NCBI GenBank assembly: GCA_025350985.1
Contig: JANXWU010000181.1
Location: 1 to 7,229, forward strand
Length of the DNA: 7,229 nucleotides
Origin: Spartobacteria bacterium
GTDB taxonomy: Bacteria > Verrucomicrobiota > Verrucomicrobiia > Chthoniobacterales > Chthoniobacteraceae
Direction: 5' to 3'
In this document: positions 1 through 6,587 of the stretch, one piece after another
Numbering within the stretch: position 1 is the first letter of the stretch
Layout of the letters: each line of letters opens with the position of its first letter
Program-made: the position numbers and the translations under genes
The notes under the pieces: generated by a model
Told to the model about the DNA's origin: nothing
Database searches by the model: none
The model's input: the letters and a program-made list of their open reading frames with translations, nothing else

Positions 1-396
1 GCGCGCGGGATCTACGATTTCACTTTGCATCGCACACCGCATGGACGGGCTATCTCCACGTGTTGTTGAACCGCTATTCTTTTCCCGCAACGCCTTGTCG
101 GGCGAGCTGCGGGAGGAAATTGCCGCCCATCGTCCCAAGCCCTGCCTTTTTCCACACCGGGCCAACCTTTTCGCATGAAGTAAAAACAGACGATTTGACC
201 ATAAGCTTCCGCGCGAAGGTCACGGTGCTGACGACTCTTGGCCTGGAGCGAGAGTCAATCGCCCAGCCACGGTTTCCGCGGCGAGGGAACCGAAGGGAGG
301 TGGGAGCGCGAAGTATGGGCGAGGCGAATAATGCCGTTCGGCAACAGCGCCTTGGTCGTGAATATTTCGCGGCCGTCCCCTGTCCTAGAAAGTAAT
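1..396. other. Left flank without a supported gene
   Basis: No frame on either strand gives a protein I recognise. Frame 2 of the + strand is open from the window edge to a TGA near 178, but its translation looks unlike a protein family and could be chance. A TTGACC at 195-200 resembles a -35 box, but no -10-like hexamer follows at 16-18 bases, so I do not call a promoter. A 26-codon ORF (315-395) lies just before the gene at 397. Its TAA is separated from that gene's ATG by one base, and a GGGAGG lies further upstream at about 295-300. It could be a leader ORF or chance. Confidence 0.5.
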
Positions 397-1422
397 ATGA
401 AAAAATTTACCAGCTTATTGATTAGCTGTTCGCTCGTGCTCGCGGGAGCTGCCTTGGCGCAACAGCAGGAAGATCCGTTAAACCCAAAGACCAAGGTTCC
501 CGATAAAGGCAAGGGCCATGCTGATGCCAAGCCGGGGGCGTCCGAGGCGAAGCCGCCCGTCGCAGTCCCGGAGAATCCGGGAGCGAAGAAGCACGCGCCC
601 GCCTCCAAAGGGGAGAAGGACGCGGTGAAAGCGCCGGAAACCCGAACGACCGAGAAGCCCGTGGACAATCCTTCGAAGCCTCATCCCGCGGGGAAGGCGG
701 AGCATTCCAAAGCCACGCCGAAACCCGAGACGGTCCCTGACAAGCCAGCGGATGTTTCCACTCCGCCGACAGCAAAGAAGCATGAGAAGAACACGAAGGA
801 GACGAAGGCAGCCGACACCACGAAGACCTCCCCGGCTCCGGCCACCGCGGCTCCATCCGCCGCACCGGGCGAGCAGCCAAAGACTCCGGCAGCCGCGGCG
901 AAGAAGCCTGACCCGCAGAAGGTCAAGGAGATCAGAACTGAGCATGCGAATTTCCATGCCCAGCCCAAGCCCGATCAGGTTCCGGCGGTCACGTTCAACG
1001 AAAGCCGTCGGATCGAAGGAAGCGATCAGTGGCAGGGCGCGCAGTATGAAGTATTCCGCTCCTACCGCCCGGAACGTCATGACGAGGGCTGGTATCGGTC
1101 GCACTACGACCACGTGGAGCTGGTTGGCGGCGGTTACTACTATCAACGCGATGGCTACTGGTATCCGGCTTGGGGTTACAAACCTTCCGCCGAGTATTAT
1201 ACCTATGATGGGCCGATCTATGTCGGTCATCGCGCCGTGCCGCCGGACCGGATAATCGCGGATGTGCAGGCCGTGCTCAAGCACATGGACTATTACCGGG
1301 GCGAAGTGGACGGATTGCTCGGGCCGTTGACGCGGGAGGCACTCACTGGCTATCAGAACGATCATGGGCTGGCCCGGACAGCGGCGATCGACGAGCCGAC
1401 GCTCGATTCCCTCGGGATGTAG
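397..1422 (+). CDS. Secreted Lys/Pro/Ala-rich protein with C-terminal peptidoglycan-binding domain
   Basis: This 341-residue protein is predicted to be exported and to bind cell-wall peptidoglycan. Residues 1-21 form a Sec signal peptide (MKK start, hydrophobic core, cleavage after ALA). Residues 22-180 are a low-complexity linker rich in Lys, Pro, Ala, Thr and Glu, probably extended and crossing the periplasm or wall. Residues about 215-280 are rich in Tyr, Trp and Gly (GGGYYYQRDGYWYPAWGY). Residues 283-341 match the PF01471 peptidoglycan-binding fold, with the YYRGEVDGLLGPLTREAL core and an ending like DEPTLDSLG. The ATG at 397 is chosen because the signal peptide begins there; in-frame ATGs at 238 and 331 would put a non-signal extension before it. 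No clear Shine-Dalgarno is visible. It stands alone and ends at a strong terminator. No catalytic domain is present, so the role is structural or targeting; this is inferred from the family. Confidence 0.88.
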   Translation: MKKFTSLLISCSLVLAGAALAQQQEDPLNPKTKVPDKGKGHADAKPGASEAKPPVAVPENPGAKKHAPASKGEKDAVKAPETRTTEKPVDNPSKPHPAGKAEHSKATPKPETVPDKPADVSTPPTAKKHEKNTKETKAADTTKTSPAPATAAPSAAPGEQPKTPAAAAKKPDPQKVKEIRTEHANFHAQPKPDQVPAVTFNESRRIEGSDQWQGAQYEVFRSYRPERHDEGWYRSHYDHVELVGGGYYYQRDGYWYPAWGYKPSAEYYTYDGPIYVGHRAVPPDRIIADVQAVLKHMDYYRGEVDGLLGPLTREALTGYQNDHGLARTAAIDEPTLDSLGM

Positions 1423-1434
1423 CAAAGTTTAACC

Positions 1435-1478
1435 AAAGCCGCCGGGGCAAATGGATGCCTCGGCGGCTTTTTGTTTTT
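1435..1478 (+). terminator. Rho-independent terminator of the peptidoglycan-binding protein gene
   Basis: A 15-bp stem pairs 1435-1449 with 1456-1470 (AAAGCCGCCGGGGCA against TGCCTCGGCGGCTTT), with a single G-U pair and the six-base loop AATGGA. It is followed by a T-rich tract, TTTTTGTTTTT. It begins 12 bases after the stop codon of the gene ending at 1422, so the assignment is straightforward. Confidence 0.93.
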
Positions 1479-1601
1479 CCACGGCGTGCCCGCCTCCACG
1501 GAATCGGTGGGGTCGTGAAAAAGGCGGCGATGTCTTCCCCAGAACGCCTTTGAAGTTTCCCCGGAGTTGTCGGGTGATGAGCCCGCGCGGATCGAGACAA
1601 C

Positions 1602-1638
1602 AAAAAACCCCGCGCGCCGAGGCGTCGCGGGGTTTTTG
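1602..1638 (-). terminator. Terminator of the BON/stress operon, probably bidirectional
   Basis: The arms AAAAACCCCGCG (1603-1614) and CGCGGGGTTTTT (1626-1637) are perfectly complementary over 12 bp. Inside the loop CGCC (1615-1618) can pair with GGCG (1621-1624), leaving a GA loop and one bulged T. On the - strand the stem is followed by a T run, and it lies 16 bases past the stop of the gene at 1654-2178. The + strand also ends in T5, so it may insulate both convergent units. Between this and the terminator at 1435-1478 (1479-1601) I see only a weak 7-bp stem, AAAGGCG/CGCCTTT at 1520-1551. Confidence 0.9.
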
Positions 1639-1653
1639 AAAGCAGCGGAAGGT

Positions 1654-2178
1654 TTAGGCCTTCGGGGCGCTGGCTTCGCTCACGGTGCTGATGTCTTCCG
1701 CACCCGCATCTTTGAAGATGGCCTTGGCGCGGTCGAGTCGGTCGCCGTCCTCGGCATGAGCGGAGATGAGGTAGTTGCCCTTTTTGAGCTTTTCCTCGTA
1801 GCGCTTGGCTTCGATCTCGGGAATGCCGAGGCCGATCAGGCCGCCGACAATGCCGCCGGTAGTCGCGCCCAAGGCCGCGCCGCTGAGGGCAGCCATGATC
1901 GGGCCGGCGGCGATGAATGGGCCCACGCCAGGAATGGCCAGCGCGCCGATGCCAGCGAGCAGCCCAAGCGCGCCGCCTGCGACGCCGCCGGTGGTGGCAC
2001 CCGCGGTCACGCCTTCGGAGGCTTTGCTCGATTTAACGTGGCCGAAGTCACCCGTGCCCGCGGTGTCGGGCATGAGGACGGAGATGTCGGAAGAAGCGAA
2101 GCCCTGGGATTGCAGGCGCTCGACGATGGTGGTCGCCTGGCCTTGTGTGGTCGCGATGCAGAATGCGGATTTTGACAT
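1654..2178 (-). CDS. Glycine-zipper general-stress-like protein (YflT/GS17M-type fold)
   Basis: The product is 174 residues. Residues 4-47 form a beta-alpha-beta unit (FCIATTQGQATTIVERLQSQ then ISVLMPD) resembling the general stress protein 17M/YflT domain. Residues 57-119 are a Gly/Ala-rich segment with repeated GxxxG spacing (GGVAGGALGLLAGIGALAIP and later GGIVGGLIGLGIP), likely a glycine-zipper hairpin that inserts in or lies against a membrane. Residues 121-169 give a second alpha/beta half (KKGNYLISAHAEDGD, then a helix and AEDISTVSE). There is no signal peptide, so it is probably cytoplasmic or inner-membrane. It is the second gene of a two-gene unit, starting 24 bases after the BON gene stop, and it ends at the terminator at 1602-1638. 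No Shine-Dalgarno is visible before the ATG. The family is linked to stress responses, but its biochemical activity is not established, and the fold assignment is by eye. Confidence 0.85.
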   Translation of the reverse strand: MSKSAFCIATTQGQATTIVERLQSQGFASSDISVLMPDTAGTGDFGHVKSSKASEGVTAGATTGGVAGGALGLLAGIGALAIPGVGPFIAAGPIMAALSGAALGATTGGIVGGLIGLGIPEIEAKRYEEKLKKGNYLISAHAEDGDRLDRAKAIFKDAGAEDISTVSEASAPKA

Positions 2179-2202
2179 GGTGTTATAGGTGTTGGTTGGT
2201 GG

Positions 2203-2601
2203 TTATTTCTTCGGGTGAGCGGCTTTGACTTCGAGCTGATTGTCCACTTTGTCCTCGCCGGCGGCCGCCTTGGCGATTTTCTCGATCTTCATCTTTTCTT
2301 CCTCGCTGTGGACCGGACCGCGCAGCGTGACTTTGCCGTCGGCGGTGATGATCTTGACGTTCTTGGCCGTCATGGTCAGTGCCTTGTCTTTGACGACCGC
2401 CTGACGGATGTCCTTGGTGATTTTGATGTCTTCCGGTTTGTTGGATTGGTCGCCGGGGGTTTTAGTTTCTCCGGCGCGATCACGCTCATTTTTCTTCGTG
2501 TTGTCGGCGTCGGGGGTCTTCTCATCGGCGCCCAGCGAGGTGAAGCTTAGGAGGGCAGCCGAGGCGCAGGTTAGGAGGGTTCGTTTCAAGTTTGGTTTCA
2601 T
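2203..2601 (-). CDS. Secreted BON-domain protein
   Basis: This 132-residue protein is predicted to be exported to the periplasm. Residues 1-25 are a Sec signal peptide (basic MKPNLKR, hydrophobic core, cleavage near SLGA). Residues 26-57 are a charged linker rich in Lys, Asp, Glu and Thr. Residues 59-126 form one BON domain: the helix ITKDIRQAVVKDKALT, the strand pair NVKIITADGKVTLRGPVHSE with its typical VTLRG turn, then a helix and VDNQLEVK. BON domains, as in OsmY and Kbp, are associated with envelope binding and osmotic or general stress, so a stress role is inferred. It is the first gene of an operon with the glycine-zipper gene 24 bases downstream. A single BON domain is short for the OsmY type, which has two. 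No Shine-Dalgarno is visible; the ATG is supported by the signal peptide. Confidence 0.9.
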   Translation of the reverse strand: MKPNLKRTLLTCASAALLSFTSLGADEKTPDADNTKKNERDRAGETKTPGDQSNKPEDIKITKDIRQAVVKDKALTMTAKNVKIITADGKVTLRGPVHSEEEKMKIEKIAKAAAGEDKVDNQLEVKAAHPKK

Positions 2602-2759
2602 GGGAAAATGCCAGGGTTGCGGCAGGGCTGATACGCCTGCTGTTGCGAGCGCGGCTGTTGGCCACTCGTTGGGAGATGAGAATCGGGTATTGCCCTACCC
2701 TCGACGCGTGCTCTCCCCGTGGCGAGGCGGCGACCCGCCGTTCGCTGTTCAGGCCCTAC
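2602..2759. promoter_or_regulatory. Intergenic region holding the presumed promoter of the BON operon and two GC-rich hairpins
   Basis: The BON/stress operon must be transcribed leftwards from here, but I see no good -35/-10 pair. The segment contains GGGTA (2685-2689) pairing with TACCC (2696-2700), and GGCGG (2726-2730) pairing with CCGCC (2735-2739) over a four-base loop. The second could act as a weak stop for the LRR gene that ends at 2760 on the same strand, though no T run follows. The cluster is reminiscent of a dispersed intergenic repeat, but no second copy lies in the window. Confidence 0.4.
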
Positions 2760-3626
2760 TCACTTCGGCGGCACGGCCACCTTTTTTGCGTCGAAATCCT
2801 TCCAGAACTCTGCGGCGGTTTGCTTCGGCTGCTGGAGTTTCAAGTTCCACTCGTAGGAAATCATAGAGATCTTCGGATGATTGCGGAGTTTCTCGACGTC
2901 CTTAGCCGCCACCGGCAGCCGCACGGTTTCGAGCGTGGGAACGTCGGCCAGCGGCGAGACATCCGTGATGGGACAGTCTTTGAGGTAGGCCATCTTGAGC
3001 GGCATCTTGCGCACCGCGGAGATGTACCGGACCGGAACGCCATCGAGATAGAGGACTTCCAGCGGCGCGTCGCGCAGTGGGGAAATGTCGGAAACCCGCA
3101 CGGAGGGAAGAGCGTGAGTTGTTTCAGCGGTGCGCCAGCCAGCGGCGAGAGGTCGCGGAGCAAATTCTGGTAGGCCACAAATCTCGTGACCGCCACGCCG
3201 CGCAACTCGGAGATGTCGGAGACTTTCAGTGCTTTCGAAAGGTCAACGGAAAGCTGGCCATCCTTGTCGAAGGAAAAGTGCGGAAATTATCTCCGGGGCA
3301 TTGCCCTGAGCGATGAGGCTCTGGCGGAATTTTTCGAGCTGCGTCTCCATCGGCACCTGCTTCGCGAGGCGGTCGTTCTCTTTCCAGAAGTCCGCGGCGA
3401 GGGGAACCTTTTTCCACTCCTCGCCGTAGGCGCCAAATCCTCGGTTGCCGATGCGTTTGAGAGCTGGGTGTTTTTTGAGAAAAGCGATGTCGGAGATGCG
3501 CCTAGGAAGCAGCACGTTTTCGAGTTTCGTGCAGTCGGCGAGCGGGGTGAGATCCTTCACGGGGGAGTTGCAAATGATGAAGGTCTTCAACGGCAGTCCG
3601 CGCAGCGGAGAAATGTCGGTCAGGAA
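2760..3626 (-). pseudogene. 5'-truncated, frameshifted leucine-rich-repeat protein
   Basis: Three stretches in alternating - strand frames read as one protein: from about 3626 to 3280, about 3278 to 3107, and about 3105 to the TGA at 2760. The repaired product has SPL-type leucine-rich repeats: DISPLRGLPLKTF, DLTPLADCTKLENVLL, DLSPLAGAPLKQLTLFP, DISPLRDAPLEVLYLDG and DVSPLADVPTLETVRLP. It contains two similar modules, each ending in a (K/R)xHPx(L/I) segment and an AA(D/E)FWK(E/D) motif: AADFWKEND, then AAEFWKDFD near the C-terminus. Repeats of this style occur at the C-terminal end of large Verrucomicrobiota and Planctomycetota proteins, often with a kinase or sulfatase-modifying domain upstream; that upstream part is absent here. 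One repair adds a C to the CCC read on the - strand (GGG, 3105-3107); the other removes a base near 3278. The 5' end stops where GH172 sequence begins on the opposite strand. Function unknown, probably protein interaction. Confidence 0.8.
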
Positions 3627-3786
3627 CCTGGAGTTTTCCGCCTATCGATTCCACGAAGACGATCCCATCTTTTTCAGCAATGGTTTGCGCCTCACCTGCC
3701 GCAATGGCGAGAAACTGAACGGCCATCAATTCCACGACACGCCGGAAGCCGACTTCACTACCTACGTCTGGCTTTATCAATGGTAG
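3619..3786 (+). pseudogene. C-terminal remnant of a GH172 (DUF2961) glycosidase
   Basis: About 52 codons ending at the TAG at 3784-3786 encode the end of a DUF2961/GH172 protein. The stretch begins EFSAYRFHEDDPIFF, continues GLRLTCRNGE and ends YVWLYQW. It aligns along its whole length with the end of the next gene (FTAYRFHDDDPVFFHRGL... YLWLYEWA), so the two are tandem paralogues. Everything upstream, including the catalytic region, is missing, and LRR sequence on the opposite strand replaces it. The left limit is uncertain: clear homology starts at about 3631, and weaker similarity may reach 3619. The stop lies 25 bases before the ATG at 3812, spacing that would fit an original tandem operon. 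Confidence 0.82.
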
Positions 3787-3811
3787 CCCCCTGGGCACTT
3801 TCATAACAAAC

Positions 3812-4804
3812 ATGAACCGCCGCAAAGCGTTTGCCACCGTCACGAGTGCCGCCCTTGCAACCGTTTGTGGCTCCGCACTCGCCCAGGAGCGCGGCACCAG
3901 CGAGCCGACCGCTCGCTTGCGCACGTTCAGCGGGATCGGAAAAGAACGACCCATCCTTGAAACAGGTAAGGAGGTTGAACTTTTCCGACATGACGGAGCC
4001 GGATGCCTCACTCACATGTGGTTCGCGATGAACGTCCGAACTCGCGTCCGGGTCTATGTGGACGGAGAAAAGATTACCGTCCATCGACATGGCGCTCGAT
4101 TTCGGCCACGGCTTCAATCACGGCGGACCGCCGGCCCCGTGGGGCGTTTCGCAGTTCGGCCGGAATGGTGGCATCTATAACACCTACCGCATTCCATTCG
4201 GAACCAACGTCCGCGTATGTGTCGTGCCATCGACTGCGGTCTTTGACACGGATACCGGCCGCAACGCGTGGTGGATCATCCGTGGAACCGAGGGTCTTCC
4301 TATCACGCTCGGCAGCGTGCCAATTCCGGTTTCCGCGCGACTCCGTCTTTATCGGCTTGAAAGTTATCACGCCAAACCACTCGAAGAATTCGCGCTCTGC
4401 GATGTCCGAAGCTCCGGCGCTCTTTATCAGGTTACACTTGGGGTAACGGGTGAAATGCCGCTCGGAACATGGGAGGACCAAAGCTATCAGGAAGGCTGCG
4501 TTCGCGCATATACCGGCGGCTCGACGCAACCGGAGTTTCTTTCCTCTGGATTAGAGGATTACTTTGTAAGTTCTGGCTACTTTTACCATCATAAGCTCTT
4601 CCAACTTCGATCTCTGGCCTTACCCACCTTGATGTGGAAAAGAACCGCTTTACGGCCTACCGCTTCCACGACGACGACCCCGTCTTTTTCCACCGCGGCC
4701 TGCGGCTTACCTTGCGCTGTGGCGAGAAACTGGGCGACCAGGTTTTTCACAACGCTCCCGCTGCCACCTACGATGCATACCTCTGGCTTTACGAATGGGC
4801 ATAA
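3812..4804 (+). pseudogene. GH172 (DUF2961) glycoside hydrolase, exported, interrupted by two frameshifts
   Basis: Repaired, this is a protein of about 330 residues of the DUF2961 family, now GH172, whose characterised members act on alpha-D-fructofuranosides or D-arabinofuranosides. It opens with NRRKAFATVTSAAL...ALAQ, a signal peptide with a twin-arginine look (RRKAF), so export by Tat or Sec is likely. Family blocks follow: FRHDGAGCLTHMWF, PSIDMALDFGHGFNHGG, APWGVSQFGRNGGIYNTY, GTWEDQSYQEG, SSGLEDYF and FTAYRFHDDDPVFF. Two conserved Glu codons (4491-4493 and 4554-4556) are 21 residues apart, the spacing I recall for the catalytic pair of characterised GH172 enzymes. The first shift is repaired by shortening the A run at 4068-4071 by one; the second, near 4604-4617, needs one extra base, for example in GG at 4616-4617. 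Stop is TAA at 4802-4804. The catalytic part is in one continuous frame. It may be a working gene with sequencing errors. Confidence 0.85.
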
Positions 4805-4812
4805 TCGTTCTG

Positions 4813-5181
4813 ATGGCGCCGTCAACCGCTCGCCTGCCCGTGAAACCAATCCCTTGCTTGATCTGCACTCTGCTGTTTCTCCTAGTCATCGCGGCTGGCA
4901 GTGATGCAGCAGAGACAGACCATATCAATGCGGCGGGTTTTGGCGACGCCGCCGGCCTCTTCACCTCGCAAGGGCAGACCGGCTCAACGACGCTGACGCC
5001 TATTCCGAAATCGCTCGAGCGGCGACTCGATACCACGCTTTGCTCCATCTTTTCGCACACGGCGTTTTCAGCGCTAAACGACGAAAACCGCGACCGACGA
5101 CGACACGAGCGAGGTGTAAAGCACGCGCCAAGAAACGGGGTTACTTTACACACCTTCGGCATTGCGATGAAGTTCCGCTGA
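4813..5181 (+). CDS. Doubtful small ORF with a signal-peptide-like start
   Basis: A 122-codon ORF starts eight bases after the GH172 stop. Residues 1-33 look like a good Sec signal peptide: basic start, the hydrophobic run CLICTLLFLLVIAAG, and a plausible cleavage at SDAA before ETDHINAAGFGD. From about residue 60 the translation becomes Arg-rich and irregular (ENRDRRRHERG) and contains the inverted repeat at 5114-5151, so the real product, if any, may end or shift frame earlier. It could be the 5' remnant of a third secreted gene in the GH172 cluster, or chance. I recognise no family. No Shine-Dalgarno is seen. Confidence 0.3.
   Translation: MAPSTARLPVKPIPCLICTLLFLLVIAAGSDAAETDHINAAGFGDAAGLFTSQGQTGSTTLTPIPKSLERRLDTTLCSIFSHTAFSALNDENRDRRRHERGVKHAPRNGVTLHTFGIAMKFR
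5114..5151. repeat. Inverted repeat GTGTAAAG...CTTTACAC
   Basis: GTGTAAAG (5114-5121) and CTTTACAC (5144-5151) are perfectly complementary with a 22-base spacer. The spacer has no T run after it, so it does not look like an intrinsic terminator. It could be a protein-binding site or an mRNA structure after the GH172 cluster; no partner is visible. Confidence 0.45.
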
Positions 5182-5210
5182 AGCCCGCGAAGGCAGCGTT
5201 TATCGGGCTT
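5181..5210 (-). terminator. Weak stem-loop at the end of the beta-strand-repeat gene
   Basis: AAGCCCG (5181-5187) pairs with CGGGCTT (5204-5210) over a 16-base loop. It overlaps the - strand TAA at 5200-5202 and has no T tract on that side, so it is at best a weak terminator. Confidence 0.35.
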
Positions 5211-6394
5211 TAGGCTCACGGGTGGCTTCGCAGATGGTGCGGATGGCCGAGCCACCGACGGTGAGCGACTTGAGCGGACCGCCAATCGCGAAGGAGGCGT
5301 CGCGCACGTCGGTCTGCACGGTCAGCGCGCCGAGTGAACCGGTGAGCGTGCTGAGTAAATCGGCCGCGCCGGTGCTGAGCCCGAAGCTGCCGAACGAGGC
5401 GGCGCTCAGGCTCTTCACCGCGACATTTCCCGGCACGCCGGTGCCCGCATCGACCGACCCGAGATCGCCGTGAATCGACACCGCGCCCAGCCCGACGCCG
5501 TTCGCTTTGATCGAGCCCCACGCTCGCAAAGCCATCGCCATTTTTCGTGAGCTTCGCCGTCACGGAAATGCCGGTGCCCGCCGCCGCGGCGATGCCGGTG
5601 AGGTCGATCATCGAGAGCATGCCAACGCTCTCGACGAGCACCGTGCCGACGTTCGCCATCGTCAGGATTGGGGCAGTGAATTTCACCGTCACGAGGTCGG
5701 CGTCGATGTCCGTGTAAGTCGCGATCTTCGGGCTGACGAAATGCGCCGCGGCGTAAACCGGCGCCGACGGCGTGTCCACCGAATCCTTGCTAACAATATG
5801 CACGTCGCTGGTGATCCCGAGCGGCGCGATGTCCGTCGCGACCAGGGGAAGGATGCTCCGCCGACTTTGATCGAGCCAATTTTTTCGGCCATGAAGCGAT
5901 ACGAATCCGTGCCGCCAAAAGTCCCGCGCACCTGCCCGCTGATGCTGCCGATCGCGCTGAGGATCGGCGTCCCGGTGCCGGTGAAGGTGTCGTCGTCAGC
6001 GCCGGCGAGATTGCTCCCCGCCCACGTTGGTCCCTGCGGCGAGGCGACTGCTGATCCAGTCGCCCACGACTTTGACGGAGCCAATTTGCGCATCGGGGTT
6101 CGACGCGATGACCGGAAAGCCGATGTCGTAGTCGCCGAGGATTTGCGCGAATTCCGCGCGTCCGCCGACTTCCACAGACTTGATCGCGAAGTTGGTCGCG
6201 CCGGGGAATTCCTGGCCGTGCGCGAGGATCGTCGCGGCATTGGTGGCGTTGCCGATGAGGCTGCCGCCGACTTTCACGGAGCCGATGTCGAATTTCGCGA
6301 CGACCGCGCCGCTATTGTCGATCCCGCCGGAGCCGGTCGCAGTGCCGGCGATGTCCTCGGGCACCTCAATTGACGGTCTGGCTTTCCCGCGTCT
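5200..6394 (-). pseudogene. 5'-truncated, frameshifted beta-strand-repeat surface protein
   Basis: Four - strand segments join into one product of about 395 residues: from about 6394 to 6019, 6016 to 5848, 5845 to 5519, and 5516 to the TAA at 5200. It consists of short beta-strand repeats with a (I/V/L)(G/K)S(V/I/L)xVGG signature: IGSVKVGGSLIGNA, IKSVEVGGRAEFA, IGSVKVVGDW, IGSIKVGGASF, VGSIKANGVGLG, LGAVSIHGDLGSVDAG and LKSLTVGGSA. A separate block, KIATYTDIDADLVTVKFT, looks like the start of a second module. Such proteins are large secreted or surface proteins in Verrucomicrobiota and Planctomycetota, likely beta-helical; no enzymatic function is known to me. Each of the three shifts lies at a run of four C or G (6016-6019, 5845-5848, 5516-5519) and is repaired by one base. 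No start, signal peptide or sorting signal is present; the frame is closed by a stop at 6437-6439, inside the repeat zone. Confidence 0.72.
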
Positions 6395-6545
6395 CCTGTT
6401 TTGGATCACAGGTTGGGGTCGGGATATCCTAGACCGTTACCTTCTGTATCCTCCAGCACCGTGGGGGTGGCGGCGTTGCCGCCGCGATCCTAGCCGGTGA
6501 GCAGGAGGACCGGAGTGCCCGCCCTCCATTTCCTCCCAGAGGATG
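6380..6545. repeat. GC-rich hairpin and direct-repeat zone between two gene remnants
   Basis: This stretch fits neither neighbouring protein. It holds a near-perfect palindrome centred on GGATATCC (6417-6435), a hairpin GGCGGC-GTT-GCCGCC (6469-6483), and an imperfect direct repeat, ATCCTAGACCGTTA (6426-6439) and ATCCTAGCCGGTGA (6487-6500), 61 bases apart. It also has an imperfect GGAGG...CCCTCC inverted segment at about 6503-6530. It lies where similarity to the beta-strand-repeat protein stops on one side and to the phosphoesterase domain on the other. A small non-autonomous or REP-like element is possible; no target-site duplication or transposase was found. Confidence 0.4.
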
Positions 6546-6587
6546 TCGGTGATTTGCCGGCCAACGAGCTTCGCGTAATGCTGGCGC

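Noticed and set aside
195..223. Sigma70-like promoter starting at TTGACC
   Set aside because: No -10-like hexamer is found at a suitable distance, and the site is about 175 bases from the chosen start.
478..1425. Long open - strand frame opposite the peptidoglycan-binding protein gene
   Set aside because: It is an Arg/Leu-rich shadow of a high-GC gene whose + strand product has a signal peptide, a known domain and a terminator.
1567..2188. + strand open frames across the glycine-zipper gene
   Set aside because: They mirror the Gly/Ala-rich - strand gene, run through its terminator and show no domain.
4707..5285. - strand frame of 192 codons spanning the GH172 end and the gap after it
   Set aside because: It covers a convincing + strand GH172 C-terminus, is rich in Arg, Ser and Cys, and has no recognisable motif.
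5507..6373. + strand frame of 288 codons opposite the beta-strand-repeat gene
   Set aside because: Its Arg/Asp/Ala-rich translation is a shadow; the repeat periodicity is visible only on the - strand.
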